5,632 bases of DNA from an uncultured Clostridium sp. (GTDB lineage Bacteria > Bacillota > Clostridia > TANB77 > CAG-508). Position numbers and translations under genes: made by a program. Location of the stretch: contig USCB01000042.1 of assembly GCA_900553125.1 (NCBI GenBank), positions 1 through 5,632 of the forward strand. The letters run 5' to 3'. The notes beneath the pieces were generated by a model. The model did no database searches, was not told where the DNA came from, and was given only the letters and a program-made list of their open reading frames with translations. Positions within the stretch are counted from its first letter, which is position 1. Each line of letters opens with the position of its first letter. This document shows, one piece after another, positions 1-5,210 of the stretch.

Positions 1-62
1 TCAATTTCTTCCTTTATCAGACTTCCTACACTTGAAAAGTGCGAACATAAAAATAGTTTCAT
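1..62 (-). CDS. Probable peptidase S51 / class I glutamine amidotransferase-like protein, N-terminal fragment
   Basis: Only the first 20 codons are inside the window; the gene runs off the left edge. The visible N-terminus reads MKLFLCSHFSSVGSLIKEEI. It starts with a short hydrophobic beta strand, followed by a Ser/Gly-rich turn and a helix. This resembles the start of peptidase E-like (S51) or type 1 glutamine amidotransferase-like proteins of Firmicutes. Those are cytoplasmic proteins whose catalytic Ser/Cys lies much further on, outside this window. The ATG at 62 is supported by a good AAAGGAGAA ribosome binding site at 76-68, which directly follows the 43-bp repeat at 77-119. No promoter is seen in that repeat, so expression by read-through from the lipoprotein gene upstream is likely. 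The family call rests on 20 residues recalled from family members and is tentative; that a gene starts here is much more secure. Confidence 0.55.
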   Translation of the reverse strand, partial: MKLFLCSHFSSVGSLIKEEI

Positions 63-76
63 CAATATTCTCCTTT

Positions 77-119
77 ATAAATTACTATTTTTCTAACTAA
101 TTACTAAATTGTAATTTAT
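77..119 (-). repeat. 43-bp intergenic inverted-repeat element, short form (copy 1)
   Basis: This AT-rich element is bounded by perfect 9-bp inverted ends, ATAAATTAC at 77-85 and GTAATTTAT at 111-119. It is identical over all 43 bases to the copy at 4710-4752. It begins two bases after the lipoprotein stop codon and ends next to the ribosome binding site of the next gene. Read in the direction of transcription, the inner part holds a second GTAATT that could also pair with the left end, so two alternative hairpins are possible. I see no convincing -35/-10 pair and no G+C-rich terminator stem. It shares its ends with the 83-85 bp and 24-bp elements elsewhere in the window. Confidence 0.85.
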
Positions 120-121
120 TA

Positions 122-706
122 TTATTTATATAATCTAATAACTTGATATTCATAATGTTCATTGGCATTTGAGATTCCTACTGAAATACCTCTACCATTA
201 TTAGCTGTTTCTTTAGAAGAAGATTTTTCTTTGGCTTCTTTTAACAATTCATCAATTTCAGAATCAGTAATTTCTTCATTGTTGGCTTTAATTAAAAGTT
301 TTGTATACTTTATAGCTGTAGTTTCATCATACTTGTCATTATCCATATAAATAGCACTCATATCAAGAATATCTTTTTCTTTATTTCCAGATGATTCAAC
401 TGGTTTTAGGTAGAATGCAACATCATCAGTTAGTGCAAACCAATATTTACCATTATCCACAACCATATAATCATCACTAGCAGGTGTATTTAATCCACCA
501 TCCATTATTTCAGTATTAAATTTAGCAAGAATAGTATTTACAGTTTCTTTCTCAACCCATCCATATTTTTTATAAGTTTCTTCTAAATCATTTTTAGCAT
601 CTTCTAATTCTTTTTTAGAATCACTAACTAGATTGCTACATCCAGCAAGTCCTAAAGCCATAACTCCACAAAGTAAAATTGCAAATAATATTTTTTTCAT
701 TTTCAT
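122..706 (-). CDS. Putative lipoprotein of unknown function
   Basis: This is a secreted, membrane-anchored lipoprotein of about 194 residues. The N-terminus has basic residues, a hydrophobic segment (residues 6-20) and a lipobox L20-A21-G22-C23, so Cys23 should be lipidated after cleavage by signal peptidase II. Residues 29-48 are highly charged (KKELEDAKNDLEETYKKYG) and likely form a helix or coiled coil. The rest is a mixed, acidic, soluble domain with an aromatic patch around residues 88-100. I do not recognise the family. Start choice: ATG at 706, preceded by AGGAGG with short spacing; ATG at 700 (MKKILFAI) is equally possible and gives better spacing. A TTG further upstream at 727 is in frame but lies before the ribosome binding site and overlaps the preceding gene, so I reject it. 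The gene starts 13 bases after the stop of the membrane protein at 720-1604 and is presumably the last gene of that operon. Confidence 0.85.
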   Translation of the reverse strand: MKMKKILFAILLCGVMALGLAGCSNLVSDSKKELEDAKNDLEETYKKYGWVEKETVNTILAKFNTEIMDGGLNTPASDDYMVVDNGKYWFALTDDVAFYLKPVESSGNKEKDILDMSAIYMDNDKYDETTAIKYTKLLIKANNEEITDSEIDELLKEAKEKSSSKETANNGRGISVGISNANEHYEYQVIRLYK

Positions 707-719
707 TTCTCCTCCTATA

Positions 720-1604
720 TTACTCAAACATTATTGAGTCCACAATAAATTTACTAACTTCTTGCCATTCACTTATTTGTTCTTTAGTACAATTAAAATT
801 AACTAATCTTAATTTATCATTAACAGAAAATGCAATAATATGATTATAGATTTCTGTATCTGATCCTTGTGTTGTAAATTTCATTTCACCAATTTTATGA
901 TTGTTTCTTTCCCAAAAATTTAATTTTACATCTTTTGAATAATTTTTATAAGTCGATTCCATTGTTTTGACATATTCTTCTATCTGACTATTTTTCATTG
1001 TAACATCATTCATAACTAATACTACATTAATTGTTGTTTTGTCATTTGTATAAACAAGTGATGGTGCATTTCCATTTGGATATTTAACATTCACAATTTC
1101 ATCACTCATTATTTTAAATTCACTTGGAATCTTTATTTTAAATCCATCAAACATTTCATATTGTGTTTCAATGTTATTACCCTTATTAGTAGTAATGACC
1201 AATGTATTTTCAATTTCACTTAAATTTTCAGTTTTTGTAATATTTGGTATTGTTATAATAGCCCAAACAATTAAAACTACTATGCTAATCATCAAATACA
1301 CATTTAAAATCTTTGTTTTATCTTTGTATTCTGGTATTTTCTTTTCCTTTAAATAATATTGATGCATACTTTTAATATCTAAATCATTCTTTATATCAAA
1401 CACTACAATAGGAAGTGCTACAATAATAATTAAAAGTGTATTAATGATTGTTATATTAAGTGGGATCATATTATTTACTGTCAATATAATATTGGGTATA
1501 ACTATAATTGCTAATAACAATATAAGGATCATTTCATAAACATAGTAGTTCTTAAATGCCTTATTTTCTTTTTTCATCATTTTTTTAAATTCATTTTTCT
1601 TCAT
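720..1604 (-). CDS. Membrane protein with three TM helices and a PsbP/DcrB-like extracellular domain
   Basis: A 294-residue protein. The N-terminal 20 residues are very lysine-rich and presumably cytoplasmic. Hydrophobic helices are visible at about 22-44, 50-70 and 100-120, with a charged loop at 71-99 between the second and third. Residues 150-294 form a hydrophilic domain. Its opening (FDGFKIKIPSEFKI, from 152), alternating beta strands and closing amphipathic helix (WQEVSKFIVDSIMF) resemble the PsbP/Mog1/DcrB-like sandwich found in many Firmicute lipoproteins. That fold assignment is an inference from pattern, not from a specific motif. An odd number of helices puts this domain outside if the N-terminus is inside. 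The ATG at 1604 has a TTGGAG site 7 bases upstream. It lies 39 bases after the stop of the 117-residue protein and 13 bases before the lipoprotein, so the three are likely co-transcribed from the promoter at 2069-2041. Specific function unknown. Confidence 0.85.
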   Translation of the reverse strand: MKKNEFKKMMKKENKAFKNYYVYEMILILLLAIIVIPNIILTVNNMIPLNITIINTLLIIIVALPIVVFDIKNDLDIKSMHQYYLKEKKIPEYKDKTKILNVYLMISIVVLIVWAIITIPNITKTENLSEIENTLVITTNKGNNIETQYEMFDGFKIKIPSEFKIMSDEIVNVKYPNGNAPSLVYTNDKTTINVVLVMNDVTMKNSQIEEYVKTMESTYKNYSKDVKLNFWERNNHKIGEMKFTTQGSDTEIYNHIIAFSVNDKLRLVNFNCTKEQISEWQEVSKFIVDSIMFE

Positions 1605-1643
1605 AATTTCTCCAATTTATTACTATAAATTCATCATTTACAA

Positions 1644-1997
1644 TTATTTTAACACTTCATTTAATTCTTCTAGTGATAATTTTTTAATTAATATGTTATT
1701 ATCGTTTTCATCAATGACATACTTCATAAGTTTTTTTATGGCATCATAATAGTCTATATCACCTAAAATTCCATTATTCGTTGTACTAACAAGCATTAAC
1801 TTCCATTCATCAATTTCTGTATTATCTACTTTATACAATAATCTCGGATTTTTAGGAAAGGAAGTTAAAGTACCTTCTGTTAGTGCAAATGCACCAAATG
1901 GCTTACTATCTTTACCATTATAAAAATTTGGCTTTCCTATATAAGCATTTTCCCAGTTATTATTTTCTTTTTTCTTAAATTTATCAAATAATCCCAT
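1644..1997 (-). CDS. Small soluble protein of unknown function (117 aa)
   Basis: I do not recognise this family with certainty. The protein starts MGLFDKFKKKENN, a short amphipathic lysine-rich leader common in small cytoplasmic Firmicute proteins. Then come an aromatic/glycine region (YIGKPNFYNGKDSKPFGAF, residues 19-37), a beta-rich middle (RLLYKVDNTEIDEWKLMLVST) and an acidic/helical tail with IDYYDAIKKL and LSLEELNEVL. No signal peptide or membrane segment is present. The size and mixed alpha/beta pattern would fit an immunity-type or SUKH-like protein, but nothing decisive supports that. It is the first gene after the 83-bp promoter-bearing element at 2019-2101. The ATG at 1997 has a TTGGAG site 8 bases upstream. 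It probably heads the operon with the membrane protein and lipoprotein that follow. Confidence 0.8.
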   Translation of the reverse strand: MGLFDKFKKKENNNWENAYIGKPNFYNGKDSKPFGAFALTEGTLTSFPKNPRLLYKVDNTEIDEWKLMLVSTTNNGILGDIDYYDAIKKLMKYVIDENDNNILIKKLSLEELNEVLK

Positions 1998-2040
1998 AAT
2001 TACATCTCCAATCTTTTTATAAATTACTATTCATGTTACG

Positions 2041-2069
2041 ATTATATAATAAAGGACAGATAATTTCAA
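2041..2069 (-). promoter_or_regulatory. Sigma-A-type promoter inside the long repeat element
   Basis: On the minus strand, TTGAAA (2069-2064) is followed after exactly 17 bases by TATAAT (2046-2041), a near-consensus housekeeping promoter. Transcription would start around 2036-2032, about 35-40 bases before the ATG at 1997. The -10 lies inside a perfect 10-bp palindrome, ATTATATAAT (2041-2050). The promoter should drive the three-gene operon 1997-122. Confidence 0.8.
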
Positions 2070-2085
2070 CTTATTATTCTTCTCC
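2054..2085 (-). terminator. Imperfect hairpin, possible terminator, overlapping the promoter
   Basis: On the minus strand, GGA...AG-ATAAT pairs with ATTAT-CT...TCC around the loop AAGTTGAA. The stem is about 10 bp with a small internal loop and a bulge, followed by TTTATT. It is the weakest of the three equivalent hairpins. Its loop includes most of the -35 hexamer, as in the copy at 5179-5210. It may end transcripts from the SanA/DUF1287 operon, or be an operator. A terminator role is inferred. Confidence 0.35.
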
Positions 2086-2101
2086 ACGAATTGTAATTTG
2101 T

Positions 2102-2755
2102 TTAACTGATTCTATAATGTCCTATAATATAATCTTGTCCGTATAGTTCTAAAACATCTTCTTCATAGTTTACTTGTATTGGATTTGCGTGGTGTATTAA
2201 AAATGGAATACCTTTTTTATTTCTCTTATCTGATATTATTCCTATATGGTCTTTAAATACAATTATATCTCCACCTTGCCATTCTTCTATTTGTGATAAA
2301 TCCTTTGTTAGAAAAATACTATTATTTTTTAAATATACATCTAGGTTTCTTACTCTCCTAAAATCTATATTTTTATCTATAACTTCAATATTATATTTTT
2401 CTTTATTATTTATAATATCTTCGTTTACAAGTTCCTTTAAATCATATCCAGCATCTTTTAATCCATTTGCAACAACATCAGTACAAACTCCATATTCATC
2501 ATCTGGATATCCAGTTTCATAATATTTACTTTTATATTTTGGCTTTTTAGCAATATAAGTTCTTACATTATTCAATATATCTGTTTGGTCATCTATTCCA
2601 TCATTGTCTTTATCAACACTACTAATATAAGTTTCAATATCAAAATCGCTATTAGAATATTGTTTGTGTGGAATAGTGTAAAAAAAATATAATAACGCTA
2701 CTAAAATCACACTAATAATTATAAATATAACAATTATAAAAATTCTTTTTTTCAT
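2102..2755 (-). CDS. DUF1287 family protein, membrane-anchored, NlpC/P60-like
   Basis: A 217-residue protein with one N-terminal membrane anchor or uncleaved signal (residues 4-27), so the rest is outside the membrane. The DUF1287 signatures are clear: YYETGYPDDEYGVCTDVV with Cys91, then FRRVRNLDVYLK (132-143), EWQGGDIIVF (158-167), His170 in DHIGIISDKRNKKGIPFLIHHA, and a C-terminal GHYR. In this family Cys91 and His170 lie where a papain/NlpC-P60-type Cys-His pair would be, which suggests a cell-wall-related hydrolase or amidase. No activity has been firmly assigned as far as I know. Residues 48-56 (DKDNDGIDD) resemble a dockerin or EF-hand calcium-binding loop placed between anchor and domain. 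The gene follows the SanA-like gene by 17 bases with a TTGGAG site. The pair forms an envelope-related operon driven from 3508-3480. Confidence 0.9.
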   Translation of the reverse strand: MKKRIFIIVIFIIISVILVALLYFFYTIPHKQYSNSDFDIETYISSVDKDNDGIDDQTDILNNVRTYIAKKPKYKSKYYETGYPDDEYGVCTDVVANGLKDAGYDLKELVNEDIINNKEKYNIEVIDKNIDFRRVRNLDVYLKNNSIFLTKDLSQIEEWQGGDIIVFKDHIGIISDKRNKKGIPFLIHHANPIQVNYEEDVLELYGQDYIIGHYRIS

Positions 2756-2772
2756 ACTAACTCCAATATTTC

Positions 2773-3444
2773 TTAAATATCTTGTTTACCGTCATTTGTA
2801 ATATCTCCATTTCCACTTACAGGAATTGTATCTCCTAAATAAGTAGGCTCTGGCTTAAATATGCATTTTATAAAATCTTTATCTCTCGCTAATATTTCTC
2901 TTAATTCCCTATATGTTGCTCCTACATATTGTCTTGGATCTGCTCCTACTCCATAGGCTTCCAACCCTAACTGATTTGCAATATATAATGCCCTATATAA
3001 ATGGTATTCTTGAGTTACTATTACTACTTTCTTTGCTTCAAAAATATCTTTTGCTCTGTATATACTTTCATAAGTAGAAAATCCTGCGTGATCCATAAAA
3101 ATATTTTCTGATGGTATGCCTTTTTCAATCGCATAATTTTTCATTATATTTACTTCATCATATTCTCTTCTTCCGTGATCACCACTCATTATTATCTTGT
3201 CTGACACACTATTTTGGTATAATTTTATACCTTCTAATAATCTATCTTCTAACATAGGACTAGGTTTATCTTTCCATATTCCAGCTCCTAGAATTATTAT
3301 ACAATCTACATCAGATAATGCTGTATAGTCATTTTCTTTAATAATTTGTTTATTTGTGGATATTCTTACATATAAATTTATTCCTAAAACAATAATAGTT
3401 ATTAAAATAATAGCTATTATTCCATATTTTAATAATTTCTTCAT
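2773..3444 (-). CDS. SanA/YdcF-like DUF218 membrane protein
   Basis: A 223-residue protein with a single N-terminal membrane helix (about 7-26) followed by a DUF218 domain. Visible family features are IIILGAG (49-55), a PSPMLEDRLLEGIKLY helix (61-76), MSGDHGRREYDE (86-97), FSTYESIYRAKDIF (122-135), VTQEYHLYRAL (143-153) and the closing KPEPTYLGDTIPVSG (197-211). This order and length match SanA, the vancomycin high-temperature exclusion protein of enterobacteria, which affects envelope permeability and peptidoglycan-related processes. Firmicute relatives are common and usually of unproven function. The ATG at 3444 has a GGAGAAG site immediately beside the end of the 83-bp element. It is the first gene of an operon with the DUF1287 gene, which supports an envelope or cell-wall role. 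The short polar tail (NGDITNDGKQDI) is not needed for the family call. Confidence 0.92.
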   Translation of the reverse strand: MKKLLKYGIIAIILITIIVLGINLYVRISTNKQIIKENDYTALSDVDCIIILGAGIWKDKPSPMLEDRLLEGIKLYQNSVSDKIIMSGDHGRREYDEVNIMKNYAIEKGIPSENIFMDHAGFSTYESIYRAKDIFEAKKVVIVTQEYHLYRALYIANQLGLEAYGVGADPRQYVGATYRELREILARDKDFIKCIFKPEPTYLGDTIPVSGNGDITNDGKQDI

Positions 3445-3479
3445 TTAATCTTCTCCATAACTTACTAATTCTTGTTACA

Positions 3480-3508
3480 ATTATATAATAAAAGATAGAT
3501 ATTTTCAA
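3480..3508 (-). promoter_or_regulatory. Sigma-A-type promoter inside the long repeat element
   Basis: TTGAAA (3508-3503) and TATAAT (3485-3480) on the minus strand are separated by exactly 17 bases. The start of transcription would be near 3473, about 30 bases before the SanA-like ATG. The -10 again sits in the palindrome ATTATATAAT (3480-3489). It should drive the SanA-like/DUF1287 operon. Confidence 0.8.
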
Positions 3509-3523
3509 CTGATTATCTACCTT
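3492..3523 (-). terminator. Hairpin, possible intrinsic terminator, overlapping the promoter
   Basis: On the minus strand, AAGGTAGATA (3523-3514) pairs fully with TATCTATCTT (3501-3492), with one G-U pair, around a 12-base loop holding the TTGAAA -35 box. The downstream bases TTATTATA give a weak U-rich tail. The stem is A+T-rich, so termination may be inefficient. It could end the ankyrin-gene transcript or be a regulator site. Confidence 0.45.
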
Positions 3524-3539
3524 ACTTATTGTAATTTAT

Positions 3540-4331
3540 CTATAATCCAAGTCCGTCAATGATGTTTACTATTTCATCATAGTTTGGAACTTTATCTTTT
3601 ATATTAATATAATCGTTTTGAAAATTTTTTAATTTTTCTCTTCCAGTTTTATTATCTATTTGTTTTACATCTAAATCTGTTCCATAATCCAGCAACAGTT
3701 GCAATGTCTTAGCAGCATTATTATTTTCATAAAACCTTAGAGCAAGTAGTCCATTTTGGTTCATATAATTTTCTTGATAGTTGCAGTCTGCACCATATTC
3801 CAATAAAAGTTTTGTTGCACCATAATATCCACATTCTGTTGTATATGTTAATGGAGTATTTACGCCTTTTGGGCTTTCAGAAATCTGAACATCAGTTTTA
3901 GCACCATTTTTTAGTAATAGTTCTAACATTTTCCACTCATCTTTTTCCTTGTTACTATCTGGATTATATTTTATAGCATAATATACTGATTTTGTACTTT
4001 CATTTGGATTCCAACCATTTTTTAAATATTCCTCAACCTGACTATAATTGTTATCTCTAATTGCAACTAATTCTTTTCCTTCTTTTTTTATTAAATTTTG
4101 ATGCTGAACTTCATCATAGTTTACAAATTCATTTATTATTTGGTAATCCTTAATTCCAAGTAAAATAGTAGGAACTAATAAAATAGCAAATACTTTTTTA
4201 AACTTCTTTTTAGTAAATCTTATAATTCCAAATATAATTGTTAATATTAGTAAAATTAAAATGATTACATTAAAAATTATAAATAATACACCTAAAAATC
4301 CAACTATAGGTATTGCACTCAAACTACCCAT
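3540..4331 (-). CDS. Membrane-anchored ankyrin-repeat protein
   Basis: A 263-residue protein. It has a long hydrophobic N-terminus (TM about 9-38), a basic loop (FTKKKFKKV) and a second hydrophobic segment (about 46-60). A soluble ankyrin domain follows. Degenerate ankyrin units are seen at about 90-110 (AIRDNNYSQVEEYLKNGWNPN), 133-148 (WKMLELLLKNGAKTDV), 159-184 (TPLTYTTECGYYGATKLLLEYGADCN) and 195-222 (LLALRFYENNNAAKTLQLLLDYGTDLDV). Each shows the typical LLL.xGAdxn ending. Ankyrin repeats are protein-binding scaffolds, so this is probably an interaction module held at the cytoplasmic face of the membrane; the partner is unknown. The ATG at 4331 has an AAGGA site nine bases upstream. An earlier ATG in another frame hits a stop after five codons. 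The gene has no promoter of its own that I can see and follows a 24-bp palindrome, so it is likely read with the membrane genes upstream. Confidence 0.88.
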   Translation of the reverse strand: MGSLSAIPIVGFLGVLFIIFNVIILILLILTIIFGIIRFTKKKFKKVFAILLVPTILLGIKDYQIINEFVNYDEVQHQNLIKKEGKELVAIRDNNYSQVEEYLKNGWNPNESTKSVYYAIKYNPDSNKEKDEWKMLELLLKNGAKTDVQISESPKGVNTPLTYTTECGYYGATKLLLEYGADCNYQENYMNQNGLLALRFYENNNAAKTLQLLLDYGTDLDVKQIDNKTGREKLKNFQNDYINIKDKVPNYDEIVNIIDGLGL

Positions 4332-4355
4332 AAACCCACATCCTTACTTATTTCT

Positions 4356-4379
4356 ACAAATTACTAAATTGTAATTTGT
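4356..4379 (-). repeat. 24-bp palindromic element, minimal form (copy 3)
   Basis: Perfect 9-bp inverted ends, ACAAATTAC (4356-4364) and GTAATTTGT (4371-4379), surround a 6-base centre. The element starts two bases after the stop of the 103-residue gene. It matches the 43-bp form with 19 internal bases removed between two AATTACT direct repeats. It contains no promoter and no U-tract after the hairpin. Read-through is expected. Confidence 0.8.
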
Positions 4380-4381
4380 TA

Positions 4382-4693
4382 CTATACAACCATAAATATA
4401 AATCCAAGTAAAAGTATTCCAATAAAAGTAATTGATAACCATTTTCCAACCTTTGTAAACAAATTATCTTTATATTTAATAGATAATATTAGTGCTGGTA
4501 TTAAAAATATAAATGAATAAAAAATAGTGTAATGTGTTCCAGTCGCATTAGCCATATTAGACCAAGTAGGTATGTTCAATGTTGCTAAAATGTGATCTCC
4601 AACACAAACTCCAAAAATATTAAAAGCCCAAACGAAAGCAATAATTACTAGTAACAATGACAATGAACCTATACCAATTTTTTTATTTTTCAT
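4382..4693 (-). CDS. Small membrane protein with three TM helices, unknown function
   Basis: A 103-residue, strongly hydrophobic protein. Predicted helices are at about 7-27, 55-72 and 84-102. The loop between the first two (residues 28-54, with VGDHILATLNIPTWSNMANATGTHY) is polar and most likely outside. The basic stretch KYKDNLFTKVGK (73-84) is inside. I do not recognise a named family. The ATG at 4693 has a strong AGGAGG site eight bases upstream. It lies between a 43-bp element upstream and a 24-bp element downstream, neither with a promoter, so it is probably transcribed with the four-helix membrane protein before it and the ankyrin gene after it. Confidence 0.8.
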   Translation of the reverse strand: MKNKKIGIGSLSLLLVIIAFVWAFNIFGVCVGDHILATLNIPTWSNMANATGTHYTIFYSFIFLIPALILSIKYKDNLFTKVGKWLSITFIGILLLGFIFMVV

Positions 4694-4709
4694 TACAAAT
4701 ACCTCCTCG

Positions 4710-4752
4710 ATAAATTACTATTTTTCTAACTAATTACTAAATTGTAATTTAT
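4710..4752 (-). repeat. 43-bp intergenic inverted-repeat element, short form (copy 2)
   Basis: Every base is identical to the element at 77-119, with perfect 9-bp ends ATAAATTAC (4710-4718) and GTAATTTAT (4744-4752). Here the repeat overlaps the coding sequence: the TAA stop of the 127-residue gene (4751-4749) is formed by the element's own terminal ATAA. The other end is followed after two bases by the AGGAGG of the next gene. No promoter is visible inside it. Confidence 0.85.
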
Positions 4753-5132
4753 AAGTCAAATTGTCCTTTCATTATACTAATATAACCTAAACAAGTTATT
4801 AGAAATGCTACTACATTAGCAATAATATATATGTATTTATTTATATTTCCTTTTCTTTTCATAAATATATTTAATGGTACTAATAATATTATAAATACAA
4901 TAATAGAACAGAATATCCATATATAATTAACTTCTGTTATACACAATATACCAAAACATAACAATGGACTTATCACACCAATAATCCCATTATAAATTAT
5001 TGAAAGAATAATCATAATAACTTTTTTTATTTTTTTGTTATATTTTAAATTTCCTGCAATCATAATAATAAAAAATGGTAATATTGTTGGTACAATTATT
5101 AATAATAATATCATAACAAAACTTTCTTTCAT
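4749..5132 (-). CDS. Membrane protein with four TM helices, unknown function
   Basis: A 127-residue integral membrane protein. Hydrophobic helices lie at about 5-26, 36-64, 69-91 and 99-121, joined by short basic loops (KYNKKIKK at 30-37 and MKRKGNINK at 91-99) that should face the cytoplasm. No catalytic or binding motif is seen, and I do not recognise the family. The ATG at 5132 follows a GGAGGAG site directly adjoining the 85-bp element, whose promoter (5195-5166) should drive it. The last codon and stop run into the 43-bp repeat downstream, which supplies the TAA. The absence of polar active-site residues suggests a small accessory or structural membrane protein rather than an enzyme. Confidence 0.8.
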   Translation of the reverse strand: MKESFVMILLLIIVPTILPFFIIMIAGNLKYNKKIKKVIMIILSIIYNGIIGVISPLLCFGILCITEVNYIWIFCSIIVFIILLVPLNIFMKRKGNINKYIYIIANVVAFLITCLGYISIMKGQFDL

Positions 5133-5165
5133 AACTCCTCCTACAAATTACTATCTTGCATTTTG

Positions 5166-5195
5166 ATTATATCACAAAGGACAAGTAATTTTCAA
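5166..5195 (-). promoter_or_regulatory. Sigma-A-type promoter (extended -10) inside the long repeat element
   Basis: TTGAAA (5195-5190) and TATAAT (5171-5166) on the minus strand are separated by 18 bases. A TG one base before the -10 (TGATATAAT) gives an extended -10. It should drive the four-helix membrane protein and, by read-through, the three-helix protein and the ankyrin gene. Confidence 0.78.
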
Positions 5196-5210
5196 CTTAA
5201 TCACTTGCCC
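5179..5210 (-). terminator. Strong hairpin, possible intrinsic terminator, overlapping the promoter
   Basis: On the minus strand, GGGCAAGTGATT (5210-5199) pairs over its full 12 bases with AATTACTTGTCC (5190-5179), using two G-U pairs, around the loop AAGTTGAA. It is followed by TTTGT, a short U-run. This is the best terminator candidate in the window and would close the transcript of the 78-residue gene. The loop and arm edge hold the -35 box of the next promoter. Confidence 0.5.

Larger units (their letters stand above)
2019..2101 (-). repeat. 83-bp intergenic inverted-repeat element, long form with promoter (copy 4)
   Basis: The ends are ATAAATTAC (2019-2027) and GTAATTTGT (2093-2101), inverted with one mismatch. 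One end directly touches the stop codon of the DUF1287 gene (2102-2104). The other lies just before the ribosome binding site of the 117-residue gene. Between them, in transcription order, are a hairpin (2085-2054), a -35/-10 promoter (2069-2041) and a short leader. It has the same length and arrangement as the copy at 3457-3539 and closely parallels 5143-5227. The outer ends match the 43-bp and 24-bp elements, so the long form looks like a short element enlarged by a hairpin-promoter core, or the reverse by deletion. Confidence 0.85.
3457..3539 (-). repeat. 83-bp intergenic inverted-repeat element, long form with promoter (copy 5)
   Basis: The ends are ATAACTTAC (3457-3465) and GTAATTTAT (3531-3539), inverted with one mismatch. 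One end is flush with the TAG stop of the ankyrin gene (3540-3542). The other touches the GGAG of the SanA-like gene's ribosome binding site. It has the same length as copy 4, and the same order of left end, hairpin, promoter and right end. The hairpin arms differ in sequence from the other copies while remaining paired. Confidence 0.85.

Noticed and set aside
162..350. Open reading frame on the plus strand (62 residues)
   Set aside because: It lies wholly antisense to the lipoprotein gene, lacks a ribosome binding site and promoter, and reads as the complement of a real gene.
707..727. TTG start extending the lipoprotein upstream
   Set aside because: It would place the AGGAGG inside the coding sequence, overlap the preceding gene and put hydrophilic residues before the signal peptide. 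ATG at 706 or 700 fits better.
1171..1356. Open reading frame on the plus strand (61 residues, hydrophobic)
   Set aside because: It is antisense to the membrane protein gene at 720-1604. Its hydrophobic look reflects AT-rich complementary sequence, and no translation signals are present.
1605..1643. Degenerate remnant of the repeat family in the gap between the 117-residue protein and the membrane protein
   Set aside because: Sequences such as GTAATAAATT resemble a repeat end, but the inverted partner is missing and AT-rich chance similarity is enough to explain it.
2041..2050. Reverse-direction (plus strand) promoter using the palindromic -10 ATTATATAAT
   Set aside because: The palindrome provides TATAAT on both strands, but no acceptable -35 lies about 17 bases upstream on the plus strand here or in the copy at 3480-3489.
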